A stretch of DNA of 64,000 bases from Sphingomonas adhaesiva. Lineage in GTDB: Bacteria > Pseudomonadota > Alphaproteobacteria > Sphingomonadales > Sphingomonadaceae. Below, piece after piece: positions 31,880 through 41,239 of the stretch. The position numbers and the translations under genes were made by a program. Where the stretch lies: contig NZ_JAQIJT010000002.1 in NCBI RefSeq assembly GCF_036946125.1, forward strand, positions 465,001 through 529,000. The letters are read 5' to 3'. The notes below the pieces were generated by a model, which did no database searches, was not told where the DNA came from, and worked only from the letters and a program-made list of their open reading frames with translations. Each line of letters begins with the position of its first letter. The stretch's first letter is position 1.

Positions 31880-32767
31880 ATGGACCAGCCCCTTTCCTTT
31901 CAGGCGATGATCCTGCGGCTCCACCAATATTGGTCGGAGCGCGGGTGCGCGATCCTGCAACCCTATGACATGGAGATGGGGGCGGGGACGTTCCACACCG
32001 CCACCACGCTGCGCGCGCTGGGGCCGGACGCGTGGAACGCGGCCTATGTCCAGCCGTGCCGCCGCCCGACCGACGGCCGCTATGGCGAAAACCCCAACCG
32101 GCTCCAGCATTACTATCAGTATCAGGTGATCCTGAAGCCCAGCCCGCCCGACCTGCAGGATCTGTATCTGGGCAGCCTGGCGGCGATCGGGGTGGACATG
32201 AGCATCCACGACATCCGCTTCGTCGAGGACGATTGGGAAAGCCCGACGCTGGGCGCCTGGGGACTGGGCTGGGAGGTCTGGTGCGACGGGATGGAGGTGA
32301 CGCAGTTCACCTATTTCCAGCAGATGGGCGGGTTCGACATGAAGCCGGTCGCTGGCGAGCTGACCTACGGGCTGGAGCGGCTGGCGATGTACATCCAGAA
32401 CGTCGACAATGTGTACGACCTGCGCTTCAACGATGCCGGCGTGAGCTATGGCGACGTGTTCCTGGAGAACGAGCGCCAGATGTCGACGTGGAACTTCGAG
32501 GTGGCGGATACCGAGACGCTGTTCGACCAGTTCCGCAAGGCGGCGGCGGAGTGCGAGAACTGCCTGGCCGCCAAGCTGCCGATCCCGGCATACGAGCAGG
32601 CGATCAAGGCGAGCCACACGTTCAACCTGCTCCAGGCGCGCGGGGTGATCTCCGTCGCGGAGCGGCAGGCGTATATCGGGCGCGTGCGCGATCTCGCGAA
32701 GGCGGCGTGCGCGGCGCATATGGAGAAGCACGGGTGGGCGGAGCAGCTCAAGGTTCCGACGACGTGA
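31880..32767 (+). CDS. glyQ: Glycine--tRNA ligase subunit alpha
   Basis: A 295-residue catalytic alpha subunit of the bacterial alpha2beta2 glycyl-tRNA synthetase, which charges tRNA-Gly. Class II hallmarks include the opening [40 protein letters not shown] with the motif 2 arginines, and [22 protein letters not shown] 31880 opens the conserved N-terminus; upstream codons are not part of the family. The glyS gene follows after 265 bases that hold a nested palindromic repeat. That is unusually long for this operon. Confidence 0.98.
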   Translation: MDQPLSFQAMILRLHQYWSERGCAILQPYDMEMGAGTFHTATTLRALGPDAWNAAYVQPCRRPTDGRYGENPNRLQHYYQYQVILKPSPPDLQDLYLGSLAAIGVDMSIHDIRFVEDDWESPTLGAWGLGWEVWCDGMEVTQFTYFQQMGGFDMKPVAGELTYGLERLAMYIQNVDNVYDLRFNDAGVSYGDVFLENERQMSTWNFEVADTETLFDQFRKAAAECENCLAAKLPIPAYEQAIKASHTFNLLQARGVISVAERQAYIGRVRDLAKAACAAHMEKHGWAEQLKVPTT

Positions 32768-32805
32768 AGCGTCGTTGGAATAGCTGCGGAGGGGGCGTGA
32801 TGAGG

Positions 32806-33009
32806 TTCACGCGAAGCCGCGAAGACGCGAAGGTTTATGGTTCGCGCAGAGCACGCGGAGGACGCAGAGGTGTTGTGCCTTGCCGCGTCAGCGGCTCTCG
32901 AACATCTCGCGTTGGCGTGACCCGGTGCGCTACCGCGCACGAAGCCTCTCTGCGTCCTCTGCGCGCTCCGCGCGAACATCATCTTCGCGGCTTCGCGTCT
33001 TCGCGTGAA
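32806..33009. repeat. Nested palindromic repeat, family B, copy 2 (glyQ-glyS spacer)
   Basis: Outer arms 32806-32832 (TTCACGCGAAGCCGCGAAGA...) and 32983-33009 (...CGCGTCTTCGCGTGAA) are complementary apart from swapped 8-base units. Inner arms 32840-32868 and 32947-32975 (TTCGCGCAGAGCACG / CTCTGCGTCCTCTGCGC) pair with three or four mismatches. It fills most of the 265-base spacer. A short relative is at 333-443. Confidence 0.8.
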
Positions 33010-33032
33010 TCCCAATACACGGCCGATATCGC

Positions 33033-35213
33033 ATGACCGACTTCCTGCTCGAACTCCGCTCCGAGGAAATTCCGGCGCGCATGCAGACCAAGGCGCGCGA
33101 GGATCTGGCGCGGCTCTTCGCGGGCGAGCTGGCCAGGGCCGGGCTCGCCGCGGCGGAGACGGTGAGCTATGCCACGCCGCGGCGCCTCGCGCTGATCCTG
33201 CGCGGGCTGCCGGAGGCGACCGAGGCGGTCAGCGAGGAAGTGAAGGGCCCCAAGACGAGCGCGCCGCCGCAGGCGCTGGAGGGGTTCCTGCGCAAGACCG
33301 GGCTGACGCGCGAGCAGCTGGTCGAGCGCGACGGCGTGTTCTTCGCGGTGAGCGAGAAGCCGGGGCGGGCGACCGCCGACGTGCTGGCCGACGCGATTCC
33401 GGCGGTGATCCGGGCGTTTCCGTGGCCCAAGTCGATGCGCTGGGGCGCCGCGTCGGCCTCGACCGAGAGCCTGCGCTGGGTGCGGCCGTTGCAGGGCATC
33501 GTCGCGCTGTTCGGCGAGACTGTGGTGCCGGCGAGCATCGCGGGCGTCGAGAGCGGTGCGGCGACGGTGGGGCACCGCTTCCACCATCCGGGCGCCATCA
33601 CGATCGGCTCCGCGGCGGATTATGTCGAGAAGCTGCGCGCGTGCCACGTGATCGTCGACCAGGCCGAGCGCGAGTCGATCATCGCGCTGGGCGCGACGAT
33701 GCTGACCGCGAAGGCGGGGCTGACGTTGGTGCGCGACGAGGGGCTGCTGGCGGAGAATGCCGGGCTGACCGAATATCCCATTCCGCTGCTGGGCCGCTTC
33801 GACGCGGCGTATCTGGACGTGCCGCCCGAGGTGATCCAGCTGACCGCGCGCGTGAACCAGAAGTATTTCGTCTGCCGCGACGCGGAGGGGAAGCTGGCCA
33901 ATGCGTTCGTGTGCACCGCGAACATCGACGCGGCGGACGGCGGCGCGAAGATCGTCGAGGGCAACCGCAAGGTGCTCGCCGCGCGGCTTTCCGATGCGCG
34001 CTTCTTCTACGACACCGACCTGAAGGTCCCGCTGGAAGAGCAGGCGAAGAAGCTGGACCGGATCGTGTTCCACGAGAAGCTGGGTACGGTCGCGGACAAG
34101 GTGGAGCGGGTCGCGAAGCTGGCGCGGTGGCTGGTGGAGAGCGGTGTCGTCTCTCCCCTCCCCGCAAGGGAGGGGCCGGGGGTGGGTAATGAGACCCACC
34201 ACGGTTCCGCGAAGATCACACCCACCCCCGACCACTCCCTTCCAGGGAGGGGAGAGCTGGCGGATCAGGCCGGGCGTGCCGCACGGCTCGCCAAGGCCGA
34301 TCTCGTCACCGGCATGGTCGGCGAGTTCCCGGAATTGCAGGGGCTGATCGGGGGCTATTACGCCGCCGCGCAGCGCGAGGATGCCGCGGTCGCCGAGGCG
34401 ATCCGCGATCACTACAAGCCGGTGGGGGCGGGCGACGACGTGCCGACCGCGCCGGTGACGGTCGCGGTGGCGCTGGCGGACAAGCTGGACAGCCTCCAGC
34501 AGTTCTTTGCGATCGGGCAGGCGCCGACCGGGTCCAAGGATCCGTTCGCGCTGCGGCGGTCTGCGCTGGGTGTCATCCGGCTGCTGACCGAGAACGGGCT
34601 GCGGTATCGCGTTCCCGGTGAACTGCTCGACTTCTTCGCCGACCGCCTCAAGGTCCAGCAGCGCGAGGCGGGGGTGCGGCACGATCTGATCGATGCGGTG
34701 TTTGCGCTGGGCGGCGAGGACGATCTGGTGCGACTGCTCTCGCGAGTGAAGGCGTTGCAGTCGTTCGTCACCACCGACGATGGGGCGAACCTGCTCGCGG
34801 GGTACAAGCGCGCGGCGAATATCCTGAAGAAGGAAGGCCGGGTGGCGCCCTCCACGACCGATCGTCACCCCGGCCTTGAGCCGGGGTCCCGCTTCTTGGA
34901 CGCGGAGGATAGCGGGACCCCGGGTCAAGCCCGGGGTGACGAGACGACGGCGTATGCGCCGGAGCCCGCCGAGGCGGCGCTGGTCGCGGCGCTCGATATC
35001 GCCGAGCCGGCCGCCGCGCAGGCGGTCGCGCGGGAGGATTTCGAGGGTGCGATGGCGGCGCTCGCCACATTGCGCGCGCCGATCGACCGCTTCTTCGACG
35101 ACGTGACCGTCAACGACGCCGATCCCGCCAAGCGCGCCGCGCGGCTCGCGTTGCTGGCGCGGGTGCGCGAGGCGGTGCATGGCGTCGCGGACTTCTCGCG
35201 GATCGAGGGGTAA
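33033..35213 (+). CDS. glyS: Glycine--tRNA ligase subunit beta, with two repeat-encoded insertions
   Basis: A 726-residue beta subunit that recognises tRNA-Gly and is needed for aminoacylation. Family landmarks are LLELRSEEIPARMQ at the start, YATPRRLALI, NQKYFVCRD, LSDARFFYDTDLK, LVTGMVGEFPELQGLIGGYYA, and GSKDPFALRRSALGVIRLL, ending in a DALR-like helical domain. Two stretches do not belong to the family: residues about 373-408, encoded by a family A palindrome, and residues about 611-637, encoded by another palindrome (motif HPGLEPGSR...PGQARGDE). Both keep the frame. The protein is about 30 to 60 residues longer than usual. The rest is intact, so the gene is probably functional. Confidence 0.95.
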   Translation: MTDFLLELRSEEIPARMQTKAREDLARLFAGELARAGLAAAETVSYATPRRLALILRGLPEATEAVSEEVKGPKTSAPPQALEGFLRKTGLTREQLVERDGVFFAVSEKPGRATADVLADAIPAVIRAFPWPKSMRWGAASASTESLRWVRPLQGIVALFGETVVPASIAGVESGAATVGHRFHHPGAITIGSAADYVEKLRACHVIVDQAERESIIALGATMLTAKAGLTLVRDEGLLAENAGLTEYPIPLLGRFDAAYLDVPPEVIQLTARVNQKYFVCRDAEGKLANAFVCTANIDAADGGAKIVEGNRKVLAARLSDARFFYDTDLKVPLEEQAKKLDRIVFHEKLGTVADKVERVAKLARWLVESGVVSPLPAREGPGVGNETHHGSAKITPTPDHSLPGRGELADQAGRAARLAKADLVTGMVGEFPELQGLIGGYYAAAQREDAAVAEAIRDHYKPVGAGDDVPTAPVTVAVALADKLDSLQQFFAIGQAPTGSKDPFALRRSALGVIRLLTENGLRYRVPGELLDFFADRLKVQQREAGVRHDLIDAVFALGGEDDLVRLLSRVKALQSFVTTDDGANLLAGYKRAANILKKEGRVAPSTTDRHPGLEPGSRFLDAEDSGTPGQARGDETTAYAPEPAEAALVAALDIAEPAAAQAVAREDFEGAMAALATLRAPIDRFFDDVTVNDADPAKRAARLALLARVREAVHGVADFSRIEG
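34151..34256. repeat. Family A palindrome inside glyS
   Basis: CTCTCCCCTCCC (34151) and GGGAGGGGAGAG (to 34256) are perfect complements. The interior has AAGGGAGGGGCCGGGGGTGG and ACCCACCCCCGACCACTCCC, as in the intergenic copies at 2326 and 14990. The element is translated as a Pro/Gly-rich insert of about 36 residues in GlyS. Confidence 0.85.
34863..34941. repeat. Family F palindrome inside glyS
   Basis: CGTCACCCCGG (34863-34873) and CCGGGGTGACG (34931-34941) are perfect complements. The inside holds the pairs CTTGAGCCGGGGTCCCG / CGGGACCCCGGGTCAAG. It encodes about 27 residues of GlyS without breaking the frame. A related arm (CACCCCGGGTCAAACC) occurs in the cluster at 8085-8435. Confidence 0.85.
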
Positions 35214-35312
35214 AGCCGGGCTGTCCCGACCCTGCCGCAGAATCGTGTTGCAATCCGCGCCCCGACCGTGTGTTGCGGTGCACAACGATACGATAGGACA
35301 GGAGACGTGACG

Positions 35313-38006
35313 ATGGCGACCGCGGCACAGGCAGGGACCGACACGCGATACGTCTATCGCTTCGGCGGTGGCGTCTCCGACGGCGGCAAGGGCGACAGGA
35401 ACCTGCTGGGCGGCAAGGGCGCGAACCTGGCCGAGATGGCGTCGATCGACTTGCCGGTGCCGCCGGGCTTCACCATCTCCACCGCGATGTGCGCGCGCTA
35501 TTACGAGGAGGGGGAGCGCTTTCCCGAGTCGCTGAAGGCCGAGGTCGCGGACGGCATCGCGCATATCGAGCAGGTGACCGGCAAGCGCTTCGGCGATGCG
35601 GCCGATCCGCTGCTCGTCTCGGTCCGCTCGGGCGCGCGCGTGTCGATGCCCGGCATGATGGACACGGTGCTGAACCTGGGCCTCAACGACGAGACGGTCG
35701 AGGGGCTGGCGGCGGCGAGCGGGGACGAGCGCTTCGCATGGGACAGCTATCGCCGCTTCATCCAGATGTATGCCGACGTGGTGCTGGAGCTGGACCATGG
35801 CGCGTTCGAGGAAGCGCTGGAGATCGCGAAGGAAGACCGCGGCTTCACGCTGGACACCGAACTGTCGGCGGCGGACCTGAAGGAGCTGGTCGCCGAGTAC
35901 AAGAAGCTGGTCGAGGCGGAGTGGAACAGGCCGTTCCCGCAGGACGTGCACGATCAGTTGTGGGGTGCGGTGGGCGCGGTGTTCGGATCGTGGCAGTCGG
36001 AGCGCGCCAAGGTGTACCGCCGGCTGAACGACATTCCCGGCGACTGGGGCACCGCGGTCAACGTGCAGGCGATGGTCTTCGGCAACATGGGCGATACGTC
36101 GGCCACCGGCGTCGCCTTCACGCGCGACCCGTCGAAGGGCGACCGCGCCTATTACGGCGAGTTCCTCATCAACGCGCAGGGCGAGGACGTGGTGGCGGGC
36201 ATCCGCACCCCGCAATATCTGACGAAGACGGCGCGCGAGGAGGCGGGCGCGAAGCCGGCGTCGATGGAAGAGGCGATGCCCGAGGTGTACGGCGAGCTGG
36301 CCGCGGTGTTCGACCGGCTGGAGACGCACTACCGCGACATGCAGGACATCGAGTTCACGGTCGAGCGCGGCAAATTGTGGATGCTCCAGACGCGCTCGGG
36401 CAAGCGCACCGCGAAGGCGGCGCTGAAGATCGCGGTGGAGATGGCGGACGAGGGGCTCATCACGCGCGAGGAAGCGATCGCGCGGGTCGAGCCGCAGGCG
36501 CTCGACCAGCTGCTCCACCCGACGCTGGACCCGAACGCGCCGCGCGACGTGCTGACCAAGGGGCTGCCCGCGTCGCCGGGGGCCGCGAGCGGCGCGACGG
36601 TGTTCGACGCCGATACCGCCGAGCGCTGGGCCTCGGACGGCAAGGCGGTGATCCTGGTGCGCACCGAAACCTCGCCCGAGGACATCCACGGCATGCATGC
36701 GGCCAAGGGTATCCTGACCGCGCGCGGCGGGATGACCAGCCACGCCGCCGTGGTGGCGCGCGGCATGGGGCGGCCGTGCGTATCGGGCGCGGGCACGCTG
36801 TCGATCGACGCCAAGGCCAAGGTCGCGCGCGTCGGTGGGCGCGAGGTGCGCGAGGGCGACATCCTGACCATCGACGGCGCTACCGGCGAGGTGATGGTGG
36901 GCGAGGTCGCGACGATCCAGCCCGAGCTGGCGGGCGATTTCGGCACGCTGATGACATGGGCCGACGAGGTCCGCCGGCTGAAGGTGCGCGCCAATGCGGA
37001 GACCCCGCTCGACTGCCGCACCGCGCGCGACTTCGGCGCGGAGGGCGTCGGGCTGTGCCGGACCGAGCACATGTTCTTCGACGCGGCGCGGATCACCGCG
37101 GTGCGCCAGATGATCCTGGCGGAGGACGAGGCCGGGCGGCGCGCGGCGCTGGAGAAACTGCTGCCCGAGCAGCGCGCCGACTTCACCGCGATCTTCGAGG
37201 TGATGGCGGGGCTGCCGGTCACCGTCCGGCTGCTCGACCCGCCGCTCCACGAATTCCTGCCGCACGAGGAGAACGAGTTCGCCGAGGTCGCCGCCGCGGC
37301 GGGGATCGCGGTCGACCAGTTGAAGCGCCGCGCGGCCGAGCTGCACGAGTTCAACCCGATGCTGGGGCATCGCGGCTGCCGGCTGGGCGTGACGTACCCG
37401 GAAATCTACGAGATGCAGGCGCGCGCGATCTTCGAGGCGGCGATCGATGTCGCGGAGAAGAGCGGGGAAGCGCCGATCCCGGAGGTGATGATCCCGCTGG
37501 TCGCGACCAGGCGCGAGCTGGACCTGATGAAGGCGGTGGTCGATGCCGCGGCGAAGGACGTCTTCGCCGAGCGCGGGCGCACGGTCGACTATCTGGTCGG
37601 CACGATGATCGAGCTGCCGCGCGCGGCGCTGCGCGCGGGCGAGATCGCGGAGGCCGGCGAGTTCTTCTCCTTCGGCACCAACGACCTGACGCAGACGACG
37701 CTGGGGGTCAGCCGCGACGATGCCGCGCGCTTCCTGGGCGCGTATGTCGAGAAGGGCATCTACGCCAAGGACCCGTTCGTCAGCCTGGACGTCGAGGGCG
37801 TGGGCGAGCTGGTGAAGCTGGCCGCCGAGCGTGGGCGCGCGACGCGCCCCGACATCAAGCTGGGCATCTGCGGCGAGCATGGCGGCGATCCGGCGTCGAT
37901 CGCCTTTTGCGAAAGCGTGGGGCTGGATTACGTCTCCGCCTCGCCCTACCGTGTGCCGATCGCCCGGCTGGCGGCCGCCCAGGCGGCGCTGAAGGCCAGG
38001 GGGTAG
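35313..38006 (+). CDS. ppdK: Pyruvate, phosphate dikinase
   Basis: An 897-residue enzyme that interconverts pyruvate, ATP and phosphate with phosphoenolpyruvate, AMP and pyrophosphate, linking glycolysis and gluconeogenesis. The order is the N-terminal ATP-grasp (LGGKGANLAEMASIDLPVPP, SVRSGARVSMPGMMDT), the swivelling phosphohistidine domain with H477 in GGMTSHAAVVARGMG, and the TIM-barrel PEP domain with GICGEHGGDP and catalytic C853. ATG 35313 has AGGAGA 8 bases upstream. The full length is as expected. It stands 100 bases after glyS with a possible own promoter. Confidence 0.98.
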   Translation: MATAAQAGTDTRYVYRFGGGVSDGGKGDRNLLGGKGANLAEMASIDLPVPPGFTISTAMCARYYEEGERFPESLKAEVADGIAHIEQVTGKRFGDAADPLLVSVRSGARVSMPGMMDTVLNLGLNDETVEGLAAASGDERFAWDSYRRFIQMYADVVLELDHGAFEEALEIAKEDRGFTLDTELSAADLKELVAEYKKLVEAEWNRPFPQDVHDQLWGAVGAVFGSWQSERAKVYRRLNDIPGDWGTAVNVQAMVFGNMGDTSATGVAFTRDPSKGDRAYYGEFLINAQGEDVVAGIRTPQYLTKTAREEAGAKPASMEEAMPEVYGELAAVFDRLETHYRDMQDIEFTVERGKLWMLQTRSGKRTAKAALKIAVEMADEGLITREEAIARVEPQALDQLLHPTLDPNAPRDVLTKGLPASPGAASGATVFDADTAERWASDGKAVILVRTETSPEDIHGMHAAKGILTARGGMTSHAAVVARGMGRPCVSGAGTLSIDAKAKVARVGGREVREGDILTIDGATGEVMVGEVATIQPELAGDFGTLMTWADEVRRLKVRANAETPLDCRTARDFGAEGVGLCRTEHMFFDAARITAVRQMILAEDEAGRRAALEKLLPEQRADFTAIFEVMAGLPVTVRLLDPPLHEFLPHEENEFAEVAAAAGIAVDQLKRRAAELHEFNPMLGHRGCRLGVTYPEIYEMQARAIFEAAIDVAEKSGEAPIPEVMIPLVATRRELDLMKAVVDAAAKDVFAERGRTVDYLVGTMIELPRAALRAGEIAEAGEFFSFGTNDLTQTTLGVSRDDAARFLGAYVEKGIYAKDPFVSLDVEGVGELVKLAAERGRATRPDIKLGICGEHGGDPASIAFCESVGLDYVSASPYRVPIARLAAAQAALKARG

Positions 38007-38019
38007 GAGGAGCGGCGGG

Positions 38020-38589
38020 ATGAGACCTTGGGCGCGGTATCTGACGGGCATCGCGCTGGGGCTCATCGCCGGGATCGGTTATGCCACCTGGACCGTGCGC
38101 ACCGGCGCGATGGGATCGGGCGTGCGGATCGGCGCGTGGGAGACGGGGACCGATCTGGGCACCGCCGACCAGAGCGCGCGGACCCGCGCGGTGGTGGCGC
38201 GGCGCGGTCTGCTCGCGCTGCCGGCGCGCGAGGCGCGTTACTATACCGCGAGCACCGACGATGCCGGGCGCCCGCTGGACGGCACATGCCGCTATCGCAT
38301 CACCGGCGGGGCGCTGCCGGCGAAATGGTGGAGCCTGACGCTCTACGACCGCGACGGCTATCTGGCGGGTGACGGACCCTATTCGATCGGCAGCGCGGCG
38401 CTGTCGCCGGCGGAGGCGCAGCGCTGGACGGTGCTGATCGCGCCGGAGCGTCAGCCCGGGCGCTGGCTGCCGAGTGCGGGGCTCGACCGTTTCGAGCTGA
38501 CGCTCCGCACGTACCTGCCCGCGGACGAAGGGCGGACCAGCCCGGCGCGCGATCAATTGCCCAGCATCCGGCGGGAGGCGTGCGCATGA
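38020..38589 (+). CDS. DUF1214 domain protein
   Basis: A 189-residue protein with one N-terminal membrane helix (YLTGIALGLIAGIGYATW) and a periplasmic DUF1214 domain. Typical pieces are the RYYTASTDDAGRPLDGTCRY region, LPAKWWSLTLYDRDGYL, and PAEAQRWTVLIAP. The function of DUF1214 is not known; DUF1254/DUF1214 proteins are often paired, as here. It starts 13 bases after ppdK and overlaps the next gene (ATGA), so it is probably expressed with both. Confidence 0.8.
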   Translation: MRPWARYLTGIALGLIAGIGYATWTVRTGAMGSGVRIGAWETGTDLGTADQSARTRAVVARRGLLALPAREARYYTASTDDAGRPLDGTCRYRITGGALPAKWWSLTLYDRDGYLAGDGPYSIGSAALSPAEAQRWTVLIAPERQPGRWLPSAGLDRFELTLRTYLPADEGRTSPARDQLPSIRREACA

Positions 38590-39149
38590 TCCGCGATCGT
38601 CTGCGCCCGTGGCTCCGCTCGTGGATGGGGCCGGCGCTGCTGGCGCTGGTGGTCGCGCTGGTCGCCTGTCAGGCGACGCTGCGGCGGACGCCCGACGTGC
38701 TGATGGCGGCAGCCGAGCGGCGGCTGGCGAAGGCGGGCGGGGTCAACGCCTTCGCGCACACCCCGCTGGCGACCAGCCGCTCGCGCGCGGTGGTGCGGCC
38801 GAGCCCGGATCTGGCCTATTCGGCCTGCGTGGTCGACCTGTCGAAGGGGCCGGTGACGGTCGACGTGGCCCCGGTGCCGGCGCGCTACTGGTCGCTGTCG
38901 GTGTTCGACGCGCGCACCGACGTGGCGTTCGTGCGCAACAATCTGGAGGCACAGGGACAGCCGATCCGGGTCGCGCTGGTGACGCCGGGGCAGGCGGCGC
39001 CTGCCGGGTATGAGCCGGTGGCGGTGCGGGGCGGACACGGCGTCGCGCTGATCCGCATCCTGGTCGACGACCGCGCGCAATTTCCCGCGATCGATGCGGC
39101 CCGGCGCCTGTCGCGCTGTGCAGCGGTTGCCGGCCGGCGCGCAGGCTGA
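38586..39149 (+). CDS. DUF1254 domain protein
   Basis: A 187-residue protein with an N-terminal membrane helix (GPALLALVVALVACQATL) followed by a DUF1254-type domain, recognised by NAFAHTPLATSRSRAVVRPSPDLAYSACVVDLS, RYWSLSVFDARTDVAFVRNN and DDRAQFPAIDAARRL. It is the usual partner of DUF1214. The ATG at 38586 overlaps the previous stop by four bases and has GGAGG upstream. The biochemical role is unknown. Cysteine near position 29 (VACQ) may be a lipobox, but the match is weak. Confidence 0.78.
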   Translation: MIRDRLRPWLRSWMGPALLALVVALVACQATLRRTPDVLMAAAERRLAKAGGVNAFAHTPLATSRSRAVVRPSPDLAYSACVVDLSKGPVTVDVAPVPARYWSLSVFDARTDVAFVRNNLEAQGQPIRVALVTPGQAAPAGYEPVAVRGGHGVALIRILVDDRAQFPAIDAARRLSRCAAVAGRRAG

Positions 39150-39317
39150 TCGCGGCGGAGCGAACCGCGCCGAATTTGTCGAAAGGGCTTAAATCTTTAG
39201 AGAAAGGCGCTGCGGGGCGTAAGGCGACCAGCCGTTTTTAACTTAGGTTGCCTTTGGTTACAGCCTATTAACGTTCATATTCTATTGGTGCCCGCTCATC
39301 ACATGAGAAGCGATGGC

Positions 39318-41186
39318 ATGGATAACCTTCGGATCATCAAGAAGCTGGGTGCTTGTTTCGCGATCCTGTTCCTCGTCCTGATGGGCGTCGGCGCGACAAG
39401 CCTTCACAATCAAGGAAATCTTGGTGATGCCGCCCAGGAATTGGGGGTGGATCGACGCGAGAAGCTGGAGGCCGCTGCCGCGGTCAACGCCGCCGCGTCC
39501 AACTACCGGGTCGCGGAGGCTTCGCACATCCTGGCCAAGGACGAGGCGGTCACCGCGCAGGCGGAAGCGGAGCTTCGCAAGCAGCGCGGGATCATCAAGG
39601 ATCGCCTCACGTATCTCGATCAGCACGTCAGTATACCTGCGGTGCGCGCCCAATTCGAAGAGCTGAAGAAGCTGTACGCCGAATATGAGCGCGCTTCCGA
39701 AGCCATGCTGAACCTGTCGCGCAACAACGAGGATCAGGAGGCGCTGGAGCAATTTCGCGCCAATCGCATCCGCTTCGGCGAACTGAGTGCGGCTGCGACC
39801 GACGTGCAGAAGCGTCAGGCCCAGGTCATGGCCGAAGGCGCCTCCGATGCCGCCGCCACCGCCGAGACGGGCCGCAACGTCACGATCGTCGCGCTGGTCG
39901 TCGCTGCCGCGGGCATGCTCGCCATGCTGCTGCTGCTGGTCCGCGGAATCGCGACGCCGCTGGGGCTGATGACCAATGCCTTGGCGCAGCTGGCGAACGG
40001 CAAGCTCGACGCGGAGGTTCCGGTCCGCGAGCGTGCGGATGAGATCGGCGACCTTGCCGGTGCGATGAAGAAACTGCGCGACCAGCTGCTCGCGGCGGAA
40101 CGTGCCAAGGAAGAGCAGACGACGCTGATCGTCGAGAGCATCGGATCGGGCCTTTCGGCGCTGGCCAGGGGAGACCTGACCGCCCGGATCGATGCCGATC
40201 TGACGGGCGCCTTCGCCACGCTGAAGAGCGATTTCAACAACGCCATGACCTCGGTCGCCACCACGCTGAAGGCGGTAACGGCCAGCGCGGAAGGGATCAT
40301 GAACGGATCGAGCGACATCCGTCAGGCCTCCAACGACCTGTCGCAGCGCACCGAGCAGCAGGCGGCCTCGCTGGAGCAGACCGCTGCGGCCATGCACGAG
40401 ATCACGACGACCGTGCAGGGCACCGCCGAAAGTGCGGCCCGCGCCAACGCCGCCGTCAAGGAAGCGCACATCGAGACGCAGAAGTCGGGCGATGTCGTCA
40501 CCCGGGCGGTCGAGGCGATGCATGGCATCGAGCGATCGTCGACCGAGATCAGCGAGATCATCGGGGTCATCGACGGTATCGCATTTCAGACCAATCTGCT
40601 GGCGCTCAATGCCGGCGTCGAGGCTGCGCGCGCCGGTGACGCAGGCAAGGGCTTCGCGGTGGTGGCCAGCGAAGTGCGCGCACTGGCGCAACGTTCCGCC
40701 GATGCCGCCAAGGATGTGAAGACGCGCATCACCGTGTCCTCCGAACAGGTGGCGCTAGGCGTCGAACTGGTCGGTGAAGCGGGACAGGCGCTGTTTCGCA
40801 TCAACGGTCGCATCGGCGAGATCAGCGGACTGGTGGCGCAGATCGCCGACTCGGCCGAGCAGCAGGCGACCGGCCTTCAGCAGGTCAACACCGCCGTCGG
40901 TGAAATGGACAACGTCACGCAGCAGAACGCCGCGATGGTCGAGGAGGCCACGGCCGCCGCCCGATCGCTGGCCGACGAGGCGCAGACGATGACGGTGGAG
41001 GTGTCCCGCTTCACGCTCGGCAACACCGGAACGGTGCCGAACCGCGAATCTCGCCCGGCCGGCGGATCGCCGGTGCACCAGCTTCAGGCGCGTGCCGCCG
41101 CCGTCGGCAAGCGCGGTCCCGGCGTGGTGGCGTCGCGCGGCAATACCGCTCTCGCGGTCGCCAGTGACGATTGGTCGGAATTCTAG
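39318..41186 (+). CDS. Methyl-accepting chemotaxis protein
   Basis: A 622-residue transducer. A first membrane helix (residues 10-30), a coiled periplasmic four-helix-bundle domain, a second helix (TIVALVVAAAGMLAMLLLLV), a HAMP linker (ATPLGLMTNALAQLANGKLD) and a signalling domain with the hairpin tip DGIAFQTNLLALNAGVEAAR. The protein ends in DWSEF, fitting the C-terminal pentapeptide that tethers CheR and CheB. The ligand is not evident. The start is uncertain: ATG 39318 (with GAGAAG upstream) begins just before the first helix, ATG 39303 is also possible. No other chemotaxis gene is in the window, so it acts with a distant cluster. Confidence 0.9.
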   Translation: MDNLRIIKKLGACFAILFLVLMGVGATSLHNQGNLGDAAQELGVDRREKLEAAAAVNAAASNYRVAEASHILAKDEAVTAQAEAELRKQRGIIKDRLTYLDQHVSIPAVRAQFEELKKLYAEYERASEAMLNLSRNNEDQEALEQFRANRIRFGELSAAATDVQKRQAQVMAEGASDAAATAETGRNVTIVALVVAAAGMLAMLLLLVRGIATPLGLMTNALAQLANGKLDAEVPVRERADEIGDLAGAMKKLRDQLLAAERAKEEQTTLIVESIGSGLSALARGDLTARIDADLTGAFATLKSDFNNAMTSVATTLKAVTASAEGIMNGSSDIRQASNDLSQRTEQQAASLEQTAAAMHEITTTVQGTAESAARANAAVKEAHIETQKSGDVVTRAVEAMHGIERSSTEISEIIGVIDGIAFQTNLLALNAGVEAARAGDAGKGFAVVASEVRALAQRSADAAKDVKTRITVSSEQVALGVELVGEAGQALFRINGRIGEISGLVAQIADSAEQQATGLQQVNTAVGEMDNVTQQNAAMVEEATAAARSLADEAQTMTVEVSRFTLGNTGTVPNRESRPAGGSPVHQLQARAAAVGKRGPGVVASRGNTALAVASDDWSEF

Positions 41187-41239
41187 GGCCCGTCCGGCAG
41201 CCCGCACAACCGTCCATCAAGAAAAGGCTTGCGTGTCCG

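Noticed and set aside
39150..39317. CtrA-type sites before the chemoreceptor
   Set aside because: TTAA occurs several times in this AT-rich stretch, but no pair has the TTAA-N7-TTAA spacing.
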